Source: Gammaproteobacteria bacterium (GTDB taxonomy: Bacteria; Pseudomonadota; Gammaproteobacteria; DSM-16500). Taken from it: a DNA stretch of 64,000 nucleotides. The stretch lies in assembly GCA_013286495.1 (NCBI GenBank), contig JABDFQ010000006.1:21995-85994 (forward strand). Reading direction: 5' to 3'. Under the pieces are notes generated by a model, which was not told where the DNA came from, searched no databases, and saw only the letters and a list, made by a program, of their open reading frames with translations. The translations under genes and the position numbers were made by a program. Below, one piece after another: positions 18,078-27,604 of this stretch (position 1 is its first letter; every line of letters starts with the position of its first letter).

Positions 18078-18113
18078 CTTAATTTTTCCTTAAGAATAAA
18101 AGCGCATGATAAT
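18078..18113 (+). promoter_or_regulatory. PmrA-like box and -10 element
   Basis: CTTAATTTT (18078-18086), two bases, then CTTAAGAAT (18089-18097) form a direct repeat with 11-base period. This fits the tandem cTTAATatT form known for PmrA binding sites in Legionella and Coxiella. A -10-like GATAAT follows at 18108-18113, and the gene's ATG is about 100 bases further on. No separate -35 is visible, as expected if PmrA activates. Confidence 0.6.
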
Positions 18114-18216
18114 TGGCAGAATAATTATTATTCAGAAATAAAAAAGTTATCGACATTAAAGAAAAAAAATCGCAACAACTATTATTAATAAATAAACAGA
18201 CAAATGGAGTGTCACT

Positions 18217-21200
18217 ATGTTTACTGGAACTGGAACTGATCCCGTCTCAACTATCTCTACTGCAACATCCGTGTTAAGTGCTGCAAATAGCCTGCCAAAT
18301 CCAACTTCCAGCGATGTCGTCGGAAGTGCTGCCGCCTGGTCATTGATGGGAACACCACCAGCTAACCCTGTTAATTCAATTTCGGGAACACCTACGAGTC
18401 CTTCTTCAGCTATTGGTATAGGTATTGGTCTTGGATTAGTCGCTGTATTTGTTGTTGGCGGTTTATGCTGGCTAGCTTTTCAGGGAGCAAAATTAGCCTA
18501 TCATAAATACCAGCTTGGCAAAAAAAAGGAAGTGGTGGATAAAGCCAGATTAGTAAATGACATGTTGGCCAAGATCCAAAAAGATCTATATATTCCTGGA
18601 CTGAGAGAACCAATAAATTTACCTATGCCTTTTGAAATTACTGGAAGCGGTGACGATGAAGAAGTAAAAGCGCTTTGTTTTACCGATGCAATTATCGAAG
18701 ACATGGGAGAAGTTTTGCCGGATGGCTTATCTCCAGATTTTGCTGCTTACCATATTTATATTATCAGTGCGATAAGCGATGGAAAGCTATATTACTTTGC
18801 TGCCAAAGGAGATAAGCGCACTTCCAGCGAAATTCAAAGCATGAATGCCCTTACACTCGGATTTATTACTTATATTCTTTACATTTTAAATACATATTCA
18901 ATGAAATTTAGCGGTTTCAAGCTGGATATTGCTATCAATACTGCATTAAAAGAATTAATTAATGGGTTTGCTTCGTTAAAGGGTACTAGCGAAACACAGG
19001 AATTTAGTCGATTAAGCGACATCTATTCAAATATAGAAAAAGGCATAAAAATTCTTGATCAGAAAAGTGAAAAGCAATGTCTTATGGATAGAACCAAAAC
19101 CATTCATAAAGATTGCTTGCGCTATCTTATTTATTTACTCAGAACTTTGGCCATGCTTGGAACAACCAGTGAACACTGGGAATTTGTTCGCAATGCTTCA
19201 CCCGCTGCATTAATGAGTACCATATGGAAAAAAAAATATATAAAGGGGAAAAAATGGAGTTTAAAAACATCTCATGAAAAAGAAGTAGAAATGCCAGATT
19301 CATTTTTCAAGACTTGTCTGGTTAAACTGGCTCATTTCAGTTTCGATTCCCTTGATATGAATTTCCGTCTTCAGTCAATTCCAGCAAGCAGCATTACTGT
19401 TCCTGATCTGGAGAGATATTGGACCACTGATAAAAATGAAATGAAAGATCTGGAAAAATTAATGAACCAGTTAAAAAAAGAATGCAGTATTAGTAAAAAT
19501 TTTCTCACGCGAGAGCTTGAGATAATAAATGGTATCAAGGTGCTCAAAGATATCACAACAGATAAAATTCTGGTTGATCGCATGGAGATATTCAAACTCA
19601 TAGAAATGCAGATTACCATGATCATTTCCTTCAGAATTCTCAGCAAGGAATTGTATGATGGTTTAATCGCATTGGGCGAAATAGATATCACCAATAATGA
19701 TCATGTTGAATTGTATACAGCCATCTTTGGAATGCTGAATAAAATTATCGAAAATAGCCAGATGCTTAAAAAAAGAATGGATAATGTGGTGAATGATTCA
19801 CTGGATAATGCCATGCAATTGAATAACCTTCTGGAGGTGCGCAGAAGACTGGAATATTGTAATGGACACATTTGTGAAACCATGGATACAGCCAGAACCG
19901 TATTACAAAAATATTTTATTGAAAATAGAAAAAAGAATACTGAAGAACTCAAGGAATCTGCAAAAGCTCGCTTGTACGACATTTCCAATTTACTCAATGA
20001 GACTTATGCATTAAAACAACACTCAACTGCTGAGATATATTTTGGAATGCCCCAACAACCAGCTATCGAGCAACCAGCAATCGAACAACCAGCAAAAAAA
20101 CACAGACGGCATCATCGTTCCAAATCCTGTGATGTTGCAATCAAAAAAAATGTTAGTGAAGATAAGAATGCTGCAGATGAAAAAACCATCGTTCCCCTGA
20201 CAACTCAAAGTGCCAGTAATTCACCTGTCACGGAAAAAAAGACGAAAGATACTGAAAGAAAAACCTTCAGGAAAAAAAAGCCTTCCGATAAAAAATATTC
20301 TTCCGACAAGGACGAATCGGCGCACACTTTTTCAAATGAGAAGAAGAAGCCATCATTTCTTAAAAAAAGTGCTTCCAATCTGCGGCGTTTTTCAGGCTCC
20401 GATAGTCAGGCAGAGGCAAGCATCAATGAAAACTCTGCAGTGAGTCAAAAAGGAAGCGGCAACTTGCTGTACAAAATCACAAAAGCAGCTAAGCGCAGTA
20501 CAGGTTCAAACCCAAAAATTTATGTCAATGACGAACTTTCCATGGAAACAAATGAAATAAAGCAGCAAGTGGAAGAGATCATTTATAAAAAACATGAAAC
20601 ATCAGCGGATACCGCACAAAGCAATGAACAACCCAAATCCGTGACAGAAATAAATGAATTAAAAAAAGTAACGGAAGCAGAAGGAAATAAACAAATCATC
20701 ATACCTCCAACCAACAAGAAAAAACACAAGAAGCCTGTATTTGCAACACCAACTGAGGAGCAGAAATATACTATTAACAAAATACATAACCATATTAATA
20801 AAGTGTATACAAAAATCCTTGCTATGCAGCCTTCAAAAAGAAAGACTCTGTGTGAATGCTTGTATAGCTCAATTAGTATTGAATATCAGAAGCTGAAAAA
20901 TATGGTTGATGCTGCTCTTTCTAATAATCAGCGCGCAAGATTGGGAAACATCATTAATTTATTCAAATTAGCACTCGATCATTTTAGTGGTTATATGACA
21001 AATAATAATCTGGACGATATCATCGCAATTCAAGATCTGATTAACTCAAAGGATTATATTGTCCACATAGATAGACATTCTTCGTCAACCAAGCGATTTT
21101 TCAATACTTATGTGGGTAATTTATTCACAACTATTACGCATACTAATTTTTTCAAGATTCATGATGCTTGCCAGAAGTTTTGCAATGATCCTGAAATCAA

Positions 21201-21237
21201 TCTGGAAAGAAAAGGAAGAAATCATAACCTGATATAG
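18217..21237 (+). CDS. Large unknown protein with one membrane segment, candidate effector
   Basis: The 1006-residue product opens with a Ser/Thr/Pro-rich stretch (residues 1-65) and one Gly/Val-rich membrane segment at about 66-89 (AIGIGIGLGLVAVFVVGG), followed by a basic linker. Residues about 100-610 are helical. At about 613-625 PAIEQ is repeated, then a lysine/histidine-rich low-complexity region (KKHRRHHRSKS and many Lys/Ser blocks) runs to about 840, and a last helical domain ends the protein. No family was recognised. GGAG stands seven bases before the ATG. The PmrA-like box upstream and the architecture suggest a Dot/Icm effector that inserts into a host membrane; this is inference. 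Confidence 0.65.
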   Translation: MFTGTGTDPVSTISTATSVLSAANSLPNPTSSDVVGSAAAWSLMGTPPANPVNSISGTPTSPSSAIGIGIGLGLVAVFVVGGLCWLAFQGAKLAYHKYQLGKKKEVVDKARLVNDMLAKIQKDLYIPGLREPINLPMPFEITGSGDDEEVKALCFTDAIIEDMGEVLPDGLSPDFAAYHIYIISAISDGKLYYFAAKGDKRTSSEIQSMNALTLGFITYILYILNTYSMKFSGFKLDIAINTALKELINGFASLKGTSETQEFSRLSDIYSNIEKGIKILDQKSEKQCLMDRTKTIHKDCLRYLIYLLRTLAMLGTTSEHWEFVRNASPAALMSTIWKKKYIKGKKWSLKTSHEKEVEMPDSFFKTCLVKLAHFSFDSLDMNFRLQSIPASSITVPDLERYWTTDKNEMKDLEKLMNQLKKECSISKNFLTRELEIINGIKVLKDITTDKILVDRMEIFKLIEMQITMIISFRILSKELYDGLIALGEIDITNNDHVELYTAIFGMLNKIIENSQMLKKRMDNVVNDSLDNAMQLNNLLEVRRRLEYCNGHICETMDTARTVLQKYFIENRKKNTEELKESAKARLYDISNLLNETYALKQHSTAEIYFGMPQQPAIEQPAIEQPAKKHRRHHRSKSCDVAIKKNVSEDKNAADEKTIVPLTTQSASNSPVTEKKTKDTERKTFRKKKPSDKKYSSDKDESAHTFSNEKKKPSFLKKSASNLRRFSGSDSQAEASINENSAVSQKGSGNLLYKITKAAKRSTGSNPKIYVNDELSMETNEIKQQVEEIIYKKHETSADTAQSNEQPKSVTEINELKKVTEAEGNKQIIIPPTNKKKHKKPVFATPTEEQKYTINKIHNHINKVYTKILAMQPSKRKTLCECLYSSISIEYQKLKNMVDAALSNNQRARLGNIINLFKLALDHFSGYMTNNNLDDIIAIQDLINSKDYIVHIDRHSSSTKRFFNTYVGNLFTTITHTNFFKIHDACQKFCNDPEINLERKGRNHNLI

Positions 21238-21241
21238 AAAA

Positions 21242-23515
21242 TTATTTACTTTCCATCACCCAGACACCGTTCCAGTCAGGTTTGGGTGGATGTTGTTTCA
21301 GCCATTCACAACGTTCGATATAAACTTTGCAAGGTTTATCATGCGGATTGAGAGATAAAGCCGTTGTAAAAGAGGCAACAGCTTTATCCCATTCTCGAGC
21401 CTGATAATATTCCATGCCATTATTAAACTGGCTCAACACTTCAATCTGATGTGGAAATGATTCTGCATCATGAAAATCAATCACTTCGTAAATGGCAACC
21501 GGTCGTTCCTTGCCTTTTACAATGACCTTATCCAGTTGACGTGTGCGATAGGTTGCTTTTAATTTTGCGAATGTAAATTCACTTATCAGCAAATGTGCAC
21601 CATATTGTTTGCATAAACCTTCAATGCGTGAAGCGAGATTCACACCATCGCCAATGACAGTAAAATCCATGCGTTTATCTGAACCGATATTGCCGGAGAC
21701 GACCATATCGGTATTAATGCCTATGCCATGATCAATCGTCAGTAAATTATTATCTTTGCGTTTTTTATTAAACAATTTCAGCGCTTTCATCATGGCAATC
21801 GCTGAACGTACTGCACGATCGGGATCATCTTCATGTGGAAAAGGACTACCAAATACTGCCATGATGGCATCGCCAATAAATTTATCGAGAATCCCGCCTT
21901 CATTTTGAATACAATCCACCATCACCGTAAAATATTCATTGAGCAACTGCACAGTATTTTCAGCACCCAGTGATTCAGAGAGTGTGGTAAAACTTCTTAT
22001 ATCTGAAAATAAAATACTCGCCATCATGCTGGTGCCACCAAGGGAAAACTCATCAGACTTCATCAATTCTTCTGCCAATTCCGGGCTCATGTATTTTGAC
22101 ATGGTCGATTTCATGCGTTTTTCCGAACTGATATCTTCCATCATGATCATGATTCCCAGGCGTTCCTGTTTGGTATTAATCAATGGCATGATGGTGATAT
22201 TAGCGGTAATTTTATGATGTGCAAAAATTAATTCGGCATCAATAATCATTTCCTGTTGTGAGATTTCTGTCGCGTTTTTTACACTTTCCATTTTTTCAAT
22301 CAAAATGGGATTAGTCGTGGAAAAAAATTCATTCGCATCCTTCCCCAGAATATCCTTGATGTCATTGAGTTGTGATAGTTTCAATCCGGCCTTGTTGCAG
22401 GTGACAATTTTGTTTTCTTCATTTACTGTAAAAACACCATTGGTCATACTTTCCAGAATACTTTCATTATAATTTTTGACATTTTGCACATCGTCAAATA
22501 GTGTCGCATTTTCAATTGCCATGGAAATCTGACCATTAATGGCAATCAATTGTGATTCATCTTCCGCACTAAATTCACCATGTTTTTTATTCAGGACTTG
22601 TGTCACACCGATGACTTTACCTGCCTTATTTTTGACTGGTGCACTGAGAATCGAACGTGTAAAAAATCCCGTTGATTTATCAAATGCTGGATTAAAACGC
22701 AAATCAGCATAAGCATGTGGAATTTTTACTATTTCACCAGAAGTAAAAACTGCACCAGCAATTCCCAAATGATTAGGAAATCTAATTTGTTTTTTTTCAA
22801 GACCAATACTTGCTTCCGTATATAACTCACCGGTTTTGGGATCATTGATAAACAAGGTGGAACGTTCTGCATCCAGCGAATCGGTAATGGTGGCAATAAT
22901 TTTTTCCAGCAGCGTGGATAAATGAATTTCACTGGAAACTCGCGCCATGGCTGCAAGAAATTCCAGCTCTTTTCTATGCGCTTGTTCGATGCGTTCAACG
23001 GTTAATCTGCCCTGAATCGCATAAGCTGCCTGTTCCGTCAATGCTTTCACCAGTTGCTCATCTGCTGAGGTAAACTTGCCATCAATCTTGTTCAGCATTT
23101 GTGTCACGCCAATGATTTCATTATTGATGGTTTTTAATGGTACGCATAATACACTTGTGGTTTTAAAGCCTGTAATTTTATCGATGATGCGATTATATCT
23201 TTCATCCTTGTAAGCATCTTCCACGCTAATGGATTCATCATGTGTAAATGACCATCCGACCAAACCGCTGGTATTTAATATGCGAATTTCCTGATCGAGA
23301 TTTCCCTGTGCGATAAATGAATATAATTCATTGGTTTTTTCATCATTGAGAAAAATCGAACCGCGTTCACAACCAATCACACTGGTAGTGATATTCACCA
23401 GAGTGGTTAATGCTTCCTTTAATGAAGCAGTTTTTGCAATATCATCATATAATTTGGATAGCAATCGATAATAGTTTTTTGATTTCAGATTTTTAATGAG
23501 CAAATCATTTGCCAT
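21242..23515 (-). CDS. Class III adenylate cyclase with two GAF domains and a PAS domain
   Basis: The 757-residue cytosolic enzyme should make cAMP. Order: GAF 1 (about 25-175), GAF 2 (about 185-350), PAS (about 355-475), cyclase (about 480-690), then a short TPR-like tail (NGMEYYQAREWDKAVASFTTAL). Catalytic residues are visible: metal Asp in ILFSDIRSFTTLSE, the adenine-selecting Lys and second metal Asp in LDKFIGDAIMAVFG, and Asn/Arg of the transition state in IGDGVNLASRIEG. The start at 23515 is chosen because GGAG lies seven bases away; it overlaps the upstream coiled-coil gene by 11 bases. It ends the pilus gene run, four bases from the convergent 1006-residue gene. Confidence 0.85.
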   Translation of the reverse strand: MANDLLIKNLKSKNYYRLLSKLYDDIAKTASLKEALTTLVNITTSVIGCERGSIFLNDEKTNELYSFIAQGNLDQEIRILNTSGLVGWSFTHDESISVEDAYKDERYNRIIDKITGFKTTSVLCVPLKTINNEIIGVTQMLNKIDGKFTSADEQLVKALTEQAAYAIQGRLTVERIEQAHRKELEFLAAMARVSSEIHLSTLLEKIIATITDSLDAERSTLFINDPKTGELYTEASIGLEKKQIRFPNHLGIAGAVFTSGEIVKIPHAYADLRFNPAFDKSTGFFTRSILSAPVKNKAGKVIGVTQVLNKKHGEFSAEDESQLIAINGQISMAIENATLFDDVQNVKNYNESILESMTNGVFTVNEENKIVTCNKAGLKLSQLNDIKDILGKDANEFFSTTNPILIEKMESVKNATEISQQEMIIDAELIFAHHKITANITIMPLINTKQERLGIMIMMEDISSEKRMKSTMSKYMSPELAEELMKSDEFSLGGTSMMASILFSDIRSFTTLSESLGAENTVQLLNEYFTVMVDCIQNEGGILDKFIGDAIMAVFGSPFPHEDDPDRAVRSAIAMMKALKLFNKKRKDNNLLTIDHGIGINTDMVVSGNIGSDKRMDFTVIGDGVNLASRIEGLCKQYGAHLLISEFTFAKLKATYRTRQLDKVIVKGKERPVAIYEVIDFHDAESFPHQIEVLSQFNNGMEYYQAREWDKAVASFTTALSLNPHDKPCKVYIERCEWLKQHPPKPDWNGVWVMESK

Positions 23516-23828
23516 GCTGTTGCTCCAGTAATTCCCGCAATTCCCTGATAGTGGTTTGCAATTGCATTTGTTCATTCCTGAAATCCACCAATTGCGCTTG
23601 CAAAGCTTTTTCATGATTAAATTGCATGCCTTCCATTTTTTTACGCAAGGAGAAGATGGTCAGTTCCAGCTGTTTTAGCTGGTTTTCTTTTTGTATGGTG
23701 ACTTGCTCAACTTGTTTTAGATGTAAAATAGCGTTTTTTTCCAGTTGATTGCGTAAATCCAGAATGCTGGTTTGTAATTGTCGTATCGTATTATTGAGAT
23801 CTGTAATTTGCTGTTGACTGGATTCCAT
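23505..23828 (-). CDS. Short coiled-coil protein coupled to the cyclase
   Basis: The 107-residue product is almost entirely one amphipathic coiled coil (ITDLNNTIRQLQTSILDLRNQLEKN, later LQTTIRELRELLEQQ), without signal peptide or membrane helix. Its end overlaps the start of the adenylate cyclase by 11 bases, so the two are likely translated together. Such a helix could pair with the cyclase's inter-domain coiled coils and set its oligomeric state; this is inference. It follows the antiporter gene by 18 bases. Confidence 0.65.
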   Translation of the reverse strand: MESSQQQITDLNNTIRQLQTSILDLRNQLEKNAILHLKQVEQVTIQKENQLKQLELTIFSLRKKMEGMQFNHEKALQAQLVDFRNEQMQLQTTIRELRELLEQQHGK

Positions 23829-23846
23829 ATTTACGCGCTCTCCGTC

Positions 23847-25595
23847 TTATTTATCTTTCTTGCTAAAATTCTCCATAAAAGTAATTTGCAACTTTGAATG
23901 CAGTTTGATGAACCATGACCACAAGACTAACGCGAGTAAAATGGCCAGTATCACTACCAGCGTAAATAATTCAAACGGCGGCAGGATACTTGCACTTAAT
24001 GCAATAATCATCAGAATAATTCCCATCATCGCAGCAACTGGAATAATGCCAGCAATGGTAGTGCGCAGCGTAATATTATATTCACCTGATTCATTGGGTT
24101 TGACACTTAGTTCTGCGATGATCATGCTTAATGCTTTTAATTTACGATAAATCGCAATTAGAAATGGCAGGGAAACAATTAAACAGACACCCCATGTAAC
24201 AGCATGTTCCAGATGAATATCAGGAAGTAAATAAGGATACATTAATGTGCTATGCGCAGCATATGAGCCAACAAGAAAAATACCAATGACCAGAATGAGA
24301 TTAATCACAATTTGCAATAATGATTTTTTTATCGCTGAACGTATGATTAATTGCTCTTCTGTCGCATGAATACTTTGCAACCAGGTTGTGTAGGTATCAA
24401 ATACCTGTGTGATACCTCGCGGCATGTTACGCGCCAAAAATGCAGTGAAGGGATCGGCAACACGAATGAGATAAGGCGTAAGGAAAGTGGTAATCGCTGA
24501 GACTGCAACAATAATGGGATATAAATAAGGACTCATGACATTCAGTGAAATACCCAATGCAGCAATGATAAAGGAAAATTCGCCGATTTGCGCAAGTCCC
24601 ATGCCCACACGCATGGATGTCCTGCCATCTTTTCCTGCTAAAAATACTGCAAGACTGCAAACCAGAACCTTGCCGATCACGAGTGCAATCGTAATAATAA
24701 TGATGGGAAACATATATTTTTGCATGATGGCAGGATCAACCAGCAAGCCAATGGAAACAAAAAATATCGCGCTAAACATATTCGTGATCGGCTCAACCAG
24801 TTTGCGTATCAATTTTATCTGGCGTGTTTCAGCCATAATTGCACCAATTAAAAATGCACCTAATGCAATGCTGTAACCGAGTTGAATGACCAATAAACAA
24901 AAACCAAAACATAAACCGAGCACTGCAATCAATAACATTTCCCTGCTATCCAGCGAACCAAGAAATGAAAATAATTTTGGTACCAGAAGAATGCCAATCA
25001 CACTCGATACCACAATAAACACAATCAATTTTCCTAGCGTCGCAACCAATCCCGTGATATCAAGCGAACCACTGGTTGCAACACTGGATAAAATGGCAAG
25101 AATACCAATCGCAAGAATATCTTCAATAATTAATATGCCAAAAATCATTTGTGCAAAACTTTCATTCTTCATTTTTAATTCATTTAATGCTTTGATGATG
25201 ATGGTGGTCGATGAAATGGAAAGCATGGCACCCAGAAAAAGTGAATCAATTTGTCTCCAGCCAAAGAATTGACCGATTTCATAACCTACGAGTGTCATCA
25301 ATATAATTTCTGATGCAGCAGCGATCAAAGCTGCTGTTCCCACACGAAATAATTTTCGAATACTGAATTCAAGACCGAGTGAAAACATCAGAAAAATGAC
25401 GCCTAATTCTGCGAGCGTTTTGATGGTTTCTTCGTCATGTAAAAATGAAAATGGCGGCGTGTGACTACCGAGAATGACACCGGAAAGAATATAACCTAAT
25501 ACCACAGGCTGTTTTAAACGATAAAATATGACCGTCACGATGCCCGCGACGATCATGATGAAGGCAAGGTCCTGTAAAAATGTGGCGATATGCAT
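23847..25595 (-). CDS. CPA2-family monovalent cation:proton antiporter
   Basis: The 582-residue inner-membrane protein matches the KefB/YbaL-type Na+/H+ exchanger fold: QPVVLGYILSGVILGSHTPP in helices 1-2, LGVIFLMFSLGLEFS, LSISSTTIIIKAL, and GILIIEDILAIGIL with the ion-binding Asp. There are about 11-12 helices in the transport domain. A further block of four to five helices replaces the cytosolic RCK domain (from about residue 415: QIVINLILVIGIFLVG, WGVCLIVSLPFLIAIYRKLKAL and others). It would exchange K+ or Na+ for protons. CAGGAG lies six to seven bases before the ATG. Position between pilZ and the cyclase suggests one transcript. Confidence 0.8.
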   Translation of the reverse strand: MHIATFLQDLAFIMIVAGIVTVIFYRLKQPVVLGYILSGVILGSHTPPFSFLHDEETIKTLAELGVIFLMFSLGLEFSIRKLFRVGTAALIAAASEIILMTLVGYEIGQFFGWRQIDSLFLGAMLSISSTTIIIKALNELKMKNESFAQMIFGILIIEDILAIGILAILSSVATSGSLDITGLVATLGKLIVFIVVSSVIGILLVPKLFSFLGSLDSREMLLIAVLGLCFGFCLLVIQLGYSIALGAFLIGAIMAETRQIKLIRKLVEPITNMFSAIFFVSIGLLVDPAIMQKYMFPIIIITIALVIGKVLVCSLAVFLAGKDGRTSMRVGMGLAQIGEFSFIIAALGISLNVMSPYLYPIIVAVSAITTFLTPYLIRVADPFTAFLARNMPRGITQVFDTYTTWLQSIHATEEQLIIRSAIKKSLLQIVINLILVIGIFLVGSYAAHSTLMYPYLLPDIHLEHAVTWGVCLIVSLPFLIAIYRKLKALSMIIAELSVKPNESGEYNITLRTTIAGIIPVAAMMGIILMIIALSASILPPFELFTLVVILAILLALVLWSWFIKLHSKLQITFMENFSKKDK

Positions 25596-25609
25596 TGGTA
25601 TCTCCTGAT

Positions 25610-25963
25610 TTACACATTTGCAGTATTACCAATTCCGTAAGCATATCCACCTGTATCTTGTGTGTTATCAAGATTGGATTTTATTAAATCATGTATCGTT
25701 TTGGCATTATCTCCAATAAATTGTACGCCAACGCCAGGAAAGATTTGATACAGTGAATTTGCTGGTGTAATCCAGATAATTTTGCCTTCAACATTGTGTG
25801 TCTCTGGAGAATTAGGTAATTGCAAATCAATATTGACGATGTCATCCAGTTTAAATCCATCGTGATTAGTTGGTACAAATAAACCACCATCCTTGATGAA
25901 TGACATATAGGAAAAATTTAATTCAATCTGATTCTTGATGAAATAATGCAAATTTTCCGGCAT
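25610..25963 (-). CDS. pilZ: PilZ-domain pilus protein
   Basis: The 117-residue single-domain protein resembles type IV pilus assembly PilZ: NQIELNFSYMSFIKDGGLFVPT, then DIVNIDLQLP, then GKIIWITPANSL and GVGVQFIGD. Orthodox pilus PilZ proteins lack the RxxxR motif and do not bind c-di-GMP but work with PilB and FimX; here too no RxxxR is present. The start at 25963 is preferred to 26020 because AAGGGG lies six bases upstream and the longer start would run into the preceding pilin gene. It lies 13 bases after that gene. Confidence 0.8.
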   Translation of the reverse strand: MPENLHYFIKNQIELNFSYMSFIKDGGLFVPTNHDGFKLDDIVNIDLQLPNSPETHNVEGKIIWITPANSLYQIFPGVGVQFIGDNAKTIHDLIKSNLDNTQDTGGYAYGIGNTANV

Positions 25964-25976
25964 AAAATGCCCCTTA

Positions 25977-26393
25977 TCATGAAGGCCAGCAAGCAGTTGG
26001 GGTTTGCGATATTGTACCATTACTCGCTGTTAATGTTAATGACGCACAGCTTGTGCCACTTTCTGTATCATTTGCCTGATTGCCCTGACCTGTTGCAGTA
26101 ATCGTATAACCTGTTGTGCTTGCACCTGAAACACTCAACGTGTAATAACCTTCTGGTGAAGCTGAAGCGCCACCAATTTGTGCAAGTGTGCCATAAGTTG
26201 TGTTCGAAGAACGATAACGCTCTTCTGCCAATTGCAATGATAAAATCGCACTAATTCCATCTGCACGATGACTTTTAAAAACATAAGGCCGATAAAGTGA
26301 AACAGCAACTAGTGCACAAATACCAATAATAACCAGTACGATGCACATTTCGATAACTGAAAATCCAGTTATTTTTATTATTTTTTTTCTCAT
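25977..26393 (-). CDS. Type IV pilin-like protein (PilE-type)
   Basis: The 138-residue product is a prepilin: a short basic leader (MRKKIIKITG), then FSVIEMCIVLVIIGICALVAV with the conserved Glu at position 5 after cleavage by PilD. The globular part has a C-terminal Cys pair (TSCASLTL and PTACWPS), as in major pilins. Its ATG overlaps the pilC stop as ATGA. A longer frame from 26447 would put 18 extra residues in front of the leader and is less likely. It may be a minor pilin or a second major pilin. Confidence 0.8.
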   Translation of the reverse strand: MRKKIIKITGFSVIEMCIVLVIIGICALVAVSLYRPYVFKSHRADGISAILSLQLAEERYRSSNTTYGTLAQIGGASASPEGYYTLSVSGASTTGYTITATGQGNQANDTESGTSCASLTLTASNGTISQTPTACWPS

Positions 26394-27604
26394 GATATCG
26401 TGCTTCCCATTTTGAAAATTGGCAAATACATGGCAATAATGAAACATCCCATAATCACACCTAATACAACCATAATGAGTGGCTCAAGCACCGTACTTAA
26501 ATTATCAGCAATATAATCGACTTCTTCTTCATAATAATTTGCAATATTATTTAACATCTCACCTAATGCACCGGATGCTTCACCCACTGAAATCATTTGC
26601 ACGACCATATTGGGAAATAATTTTGTTGATTCGAGTGACACACCCAATTGATTACCTGTCACAATATCATCACACACTTTGTTAACTGCTTTACTATATG
26701 AACGATTACCCATGATATTCACCATGGAACGCATGGAATCCACAATTGGTAATCCTGCATCCAGTGTAATGGCAAGCGTGCGTGTGAAACGCGCAATAAT
26801 GGATTTTTGTATGACGGTACCAATGACCGGAATCGCCAATATAAATCTATCCAGTTTATCTGAAAATTTTTCACTTCTTTTACGCATGATTTTTATACCA
26901 AAGACAATCACCAGAACACCAATAATCATCATCCACCAGTAACCACGTAAAAATTCTGAAAAATGAATCACACCGCGTGTAAATACGGGAAGTGGTGTAC
27001 CAGAACTCATGAACATTTTCTGAAATTGTGGAACAACAAATAATAGCAATACCAGACTTACAACCACTGCCACTACCACAATCGTAATAGGATAAATTAA
27101 TGCAGTTTTAACCTTGCTACGTAAACTCTGCGATTTATCCATATACTTCACCAATTGTGCCAGTACTTTATCCAGTGTTGCAGATTTTTCACCAGCTCGT
27201 GTAAGGCTGACATAAAGTTCATTAAAATATTGTGGATACTGACTTAATCCATCGGAAAAACTCATGCCTGCGGAAATATTCGTGCGAATAGAAACAATCA
27301 TGGATTTCATCGTGGGATTTTCCTGATCTTTTGCAATCACATCCAGTGCATTGAGAATCGGCATGCCTGCATTCATCATGGTTGTCAGGTAACGCGTGAA
27401 AAGAATAATATCTTTTACTTTTACTTTTTTCTGTCCCCAGAAAGTAATACTGGAAGCTTCTTTTGGCTTAATGCTGATAATTTCAATACCAGTGGTTTTT
27501 AATTCTGATTCTGCTGCACGAATATCATTTGCTTCAATCACACCTTGCACACGCGAACCCAGCTTGTTCATTCCTGTCCATTGAAATGCCTGTATGGTCG
27601 CCAT
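26390..27604 (-). CDS. pilC: Type IV pilus inner-membrane platform protein PilC
   Basis: The 404-residue protein has the two T2SSF domains of PilC/GspF (about 70-190 and 270-390), each with ARFTRTLAITLDAGLP- or TRYLTTMMNAGMPIL-type signatures, and three membrane helices (about 170-190, 220-240, 375-395). It forms the membrane platform on which the PilB and PilT motors act. The length is usual. It begins directly after the pilB stop and overlaps the next pilin gene by four bases. Confidence 0.9.
   Translation of the reverse strand: MATIQAFQWTGMNKLGSRVQGVIEANDIRAAESELKTTGIEIISIKPKEASSITFWGQKKVKVKDIILFTRYLTTMMNAGMPILNALDVIAKDQENPTMKSMIVSIRTNISAGMSFSDGLSQYPQYFNELYVSLTRAGEKSATLDKVLAQLVKYMDKSQSLRSKVKTALIYPITIVVVAVVVSLVLLLFVVPQFQKMFMSSGTPLPVFTRGVIHFSEFLRGYWWMMIIGVLVIVFGIKIMRKRSEKFSDKLDRFILAIPVIGTVIQKSIIARFTRTLAITLDAGLPIVDSMRSMVNIMGNRSYSKAVNKVCDDIVTGNQLGVSLESTKLFPNMVVQMISVGEASGALGEMLNNIANYYEEEVDYIADNLSTVLEPLIMVVLGVIMGCFIIAMYLPIFKMGSTIS

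Noticed and set aside
24535..25272. Two plus-strand open frames of 113 and 128 residues
   Set aside because: Both are antisense to the cation antiporter and have low-complexity composition typical of a reversed membrane-protein gene.
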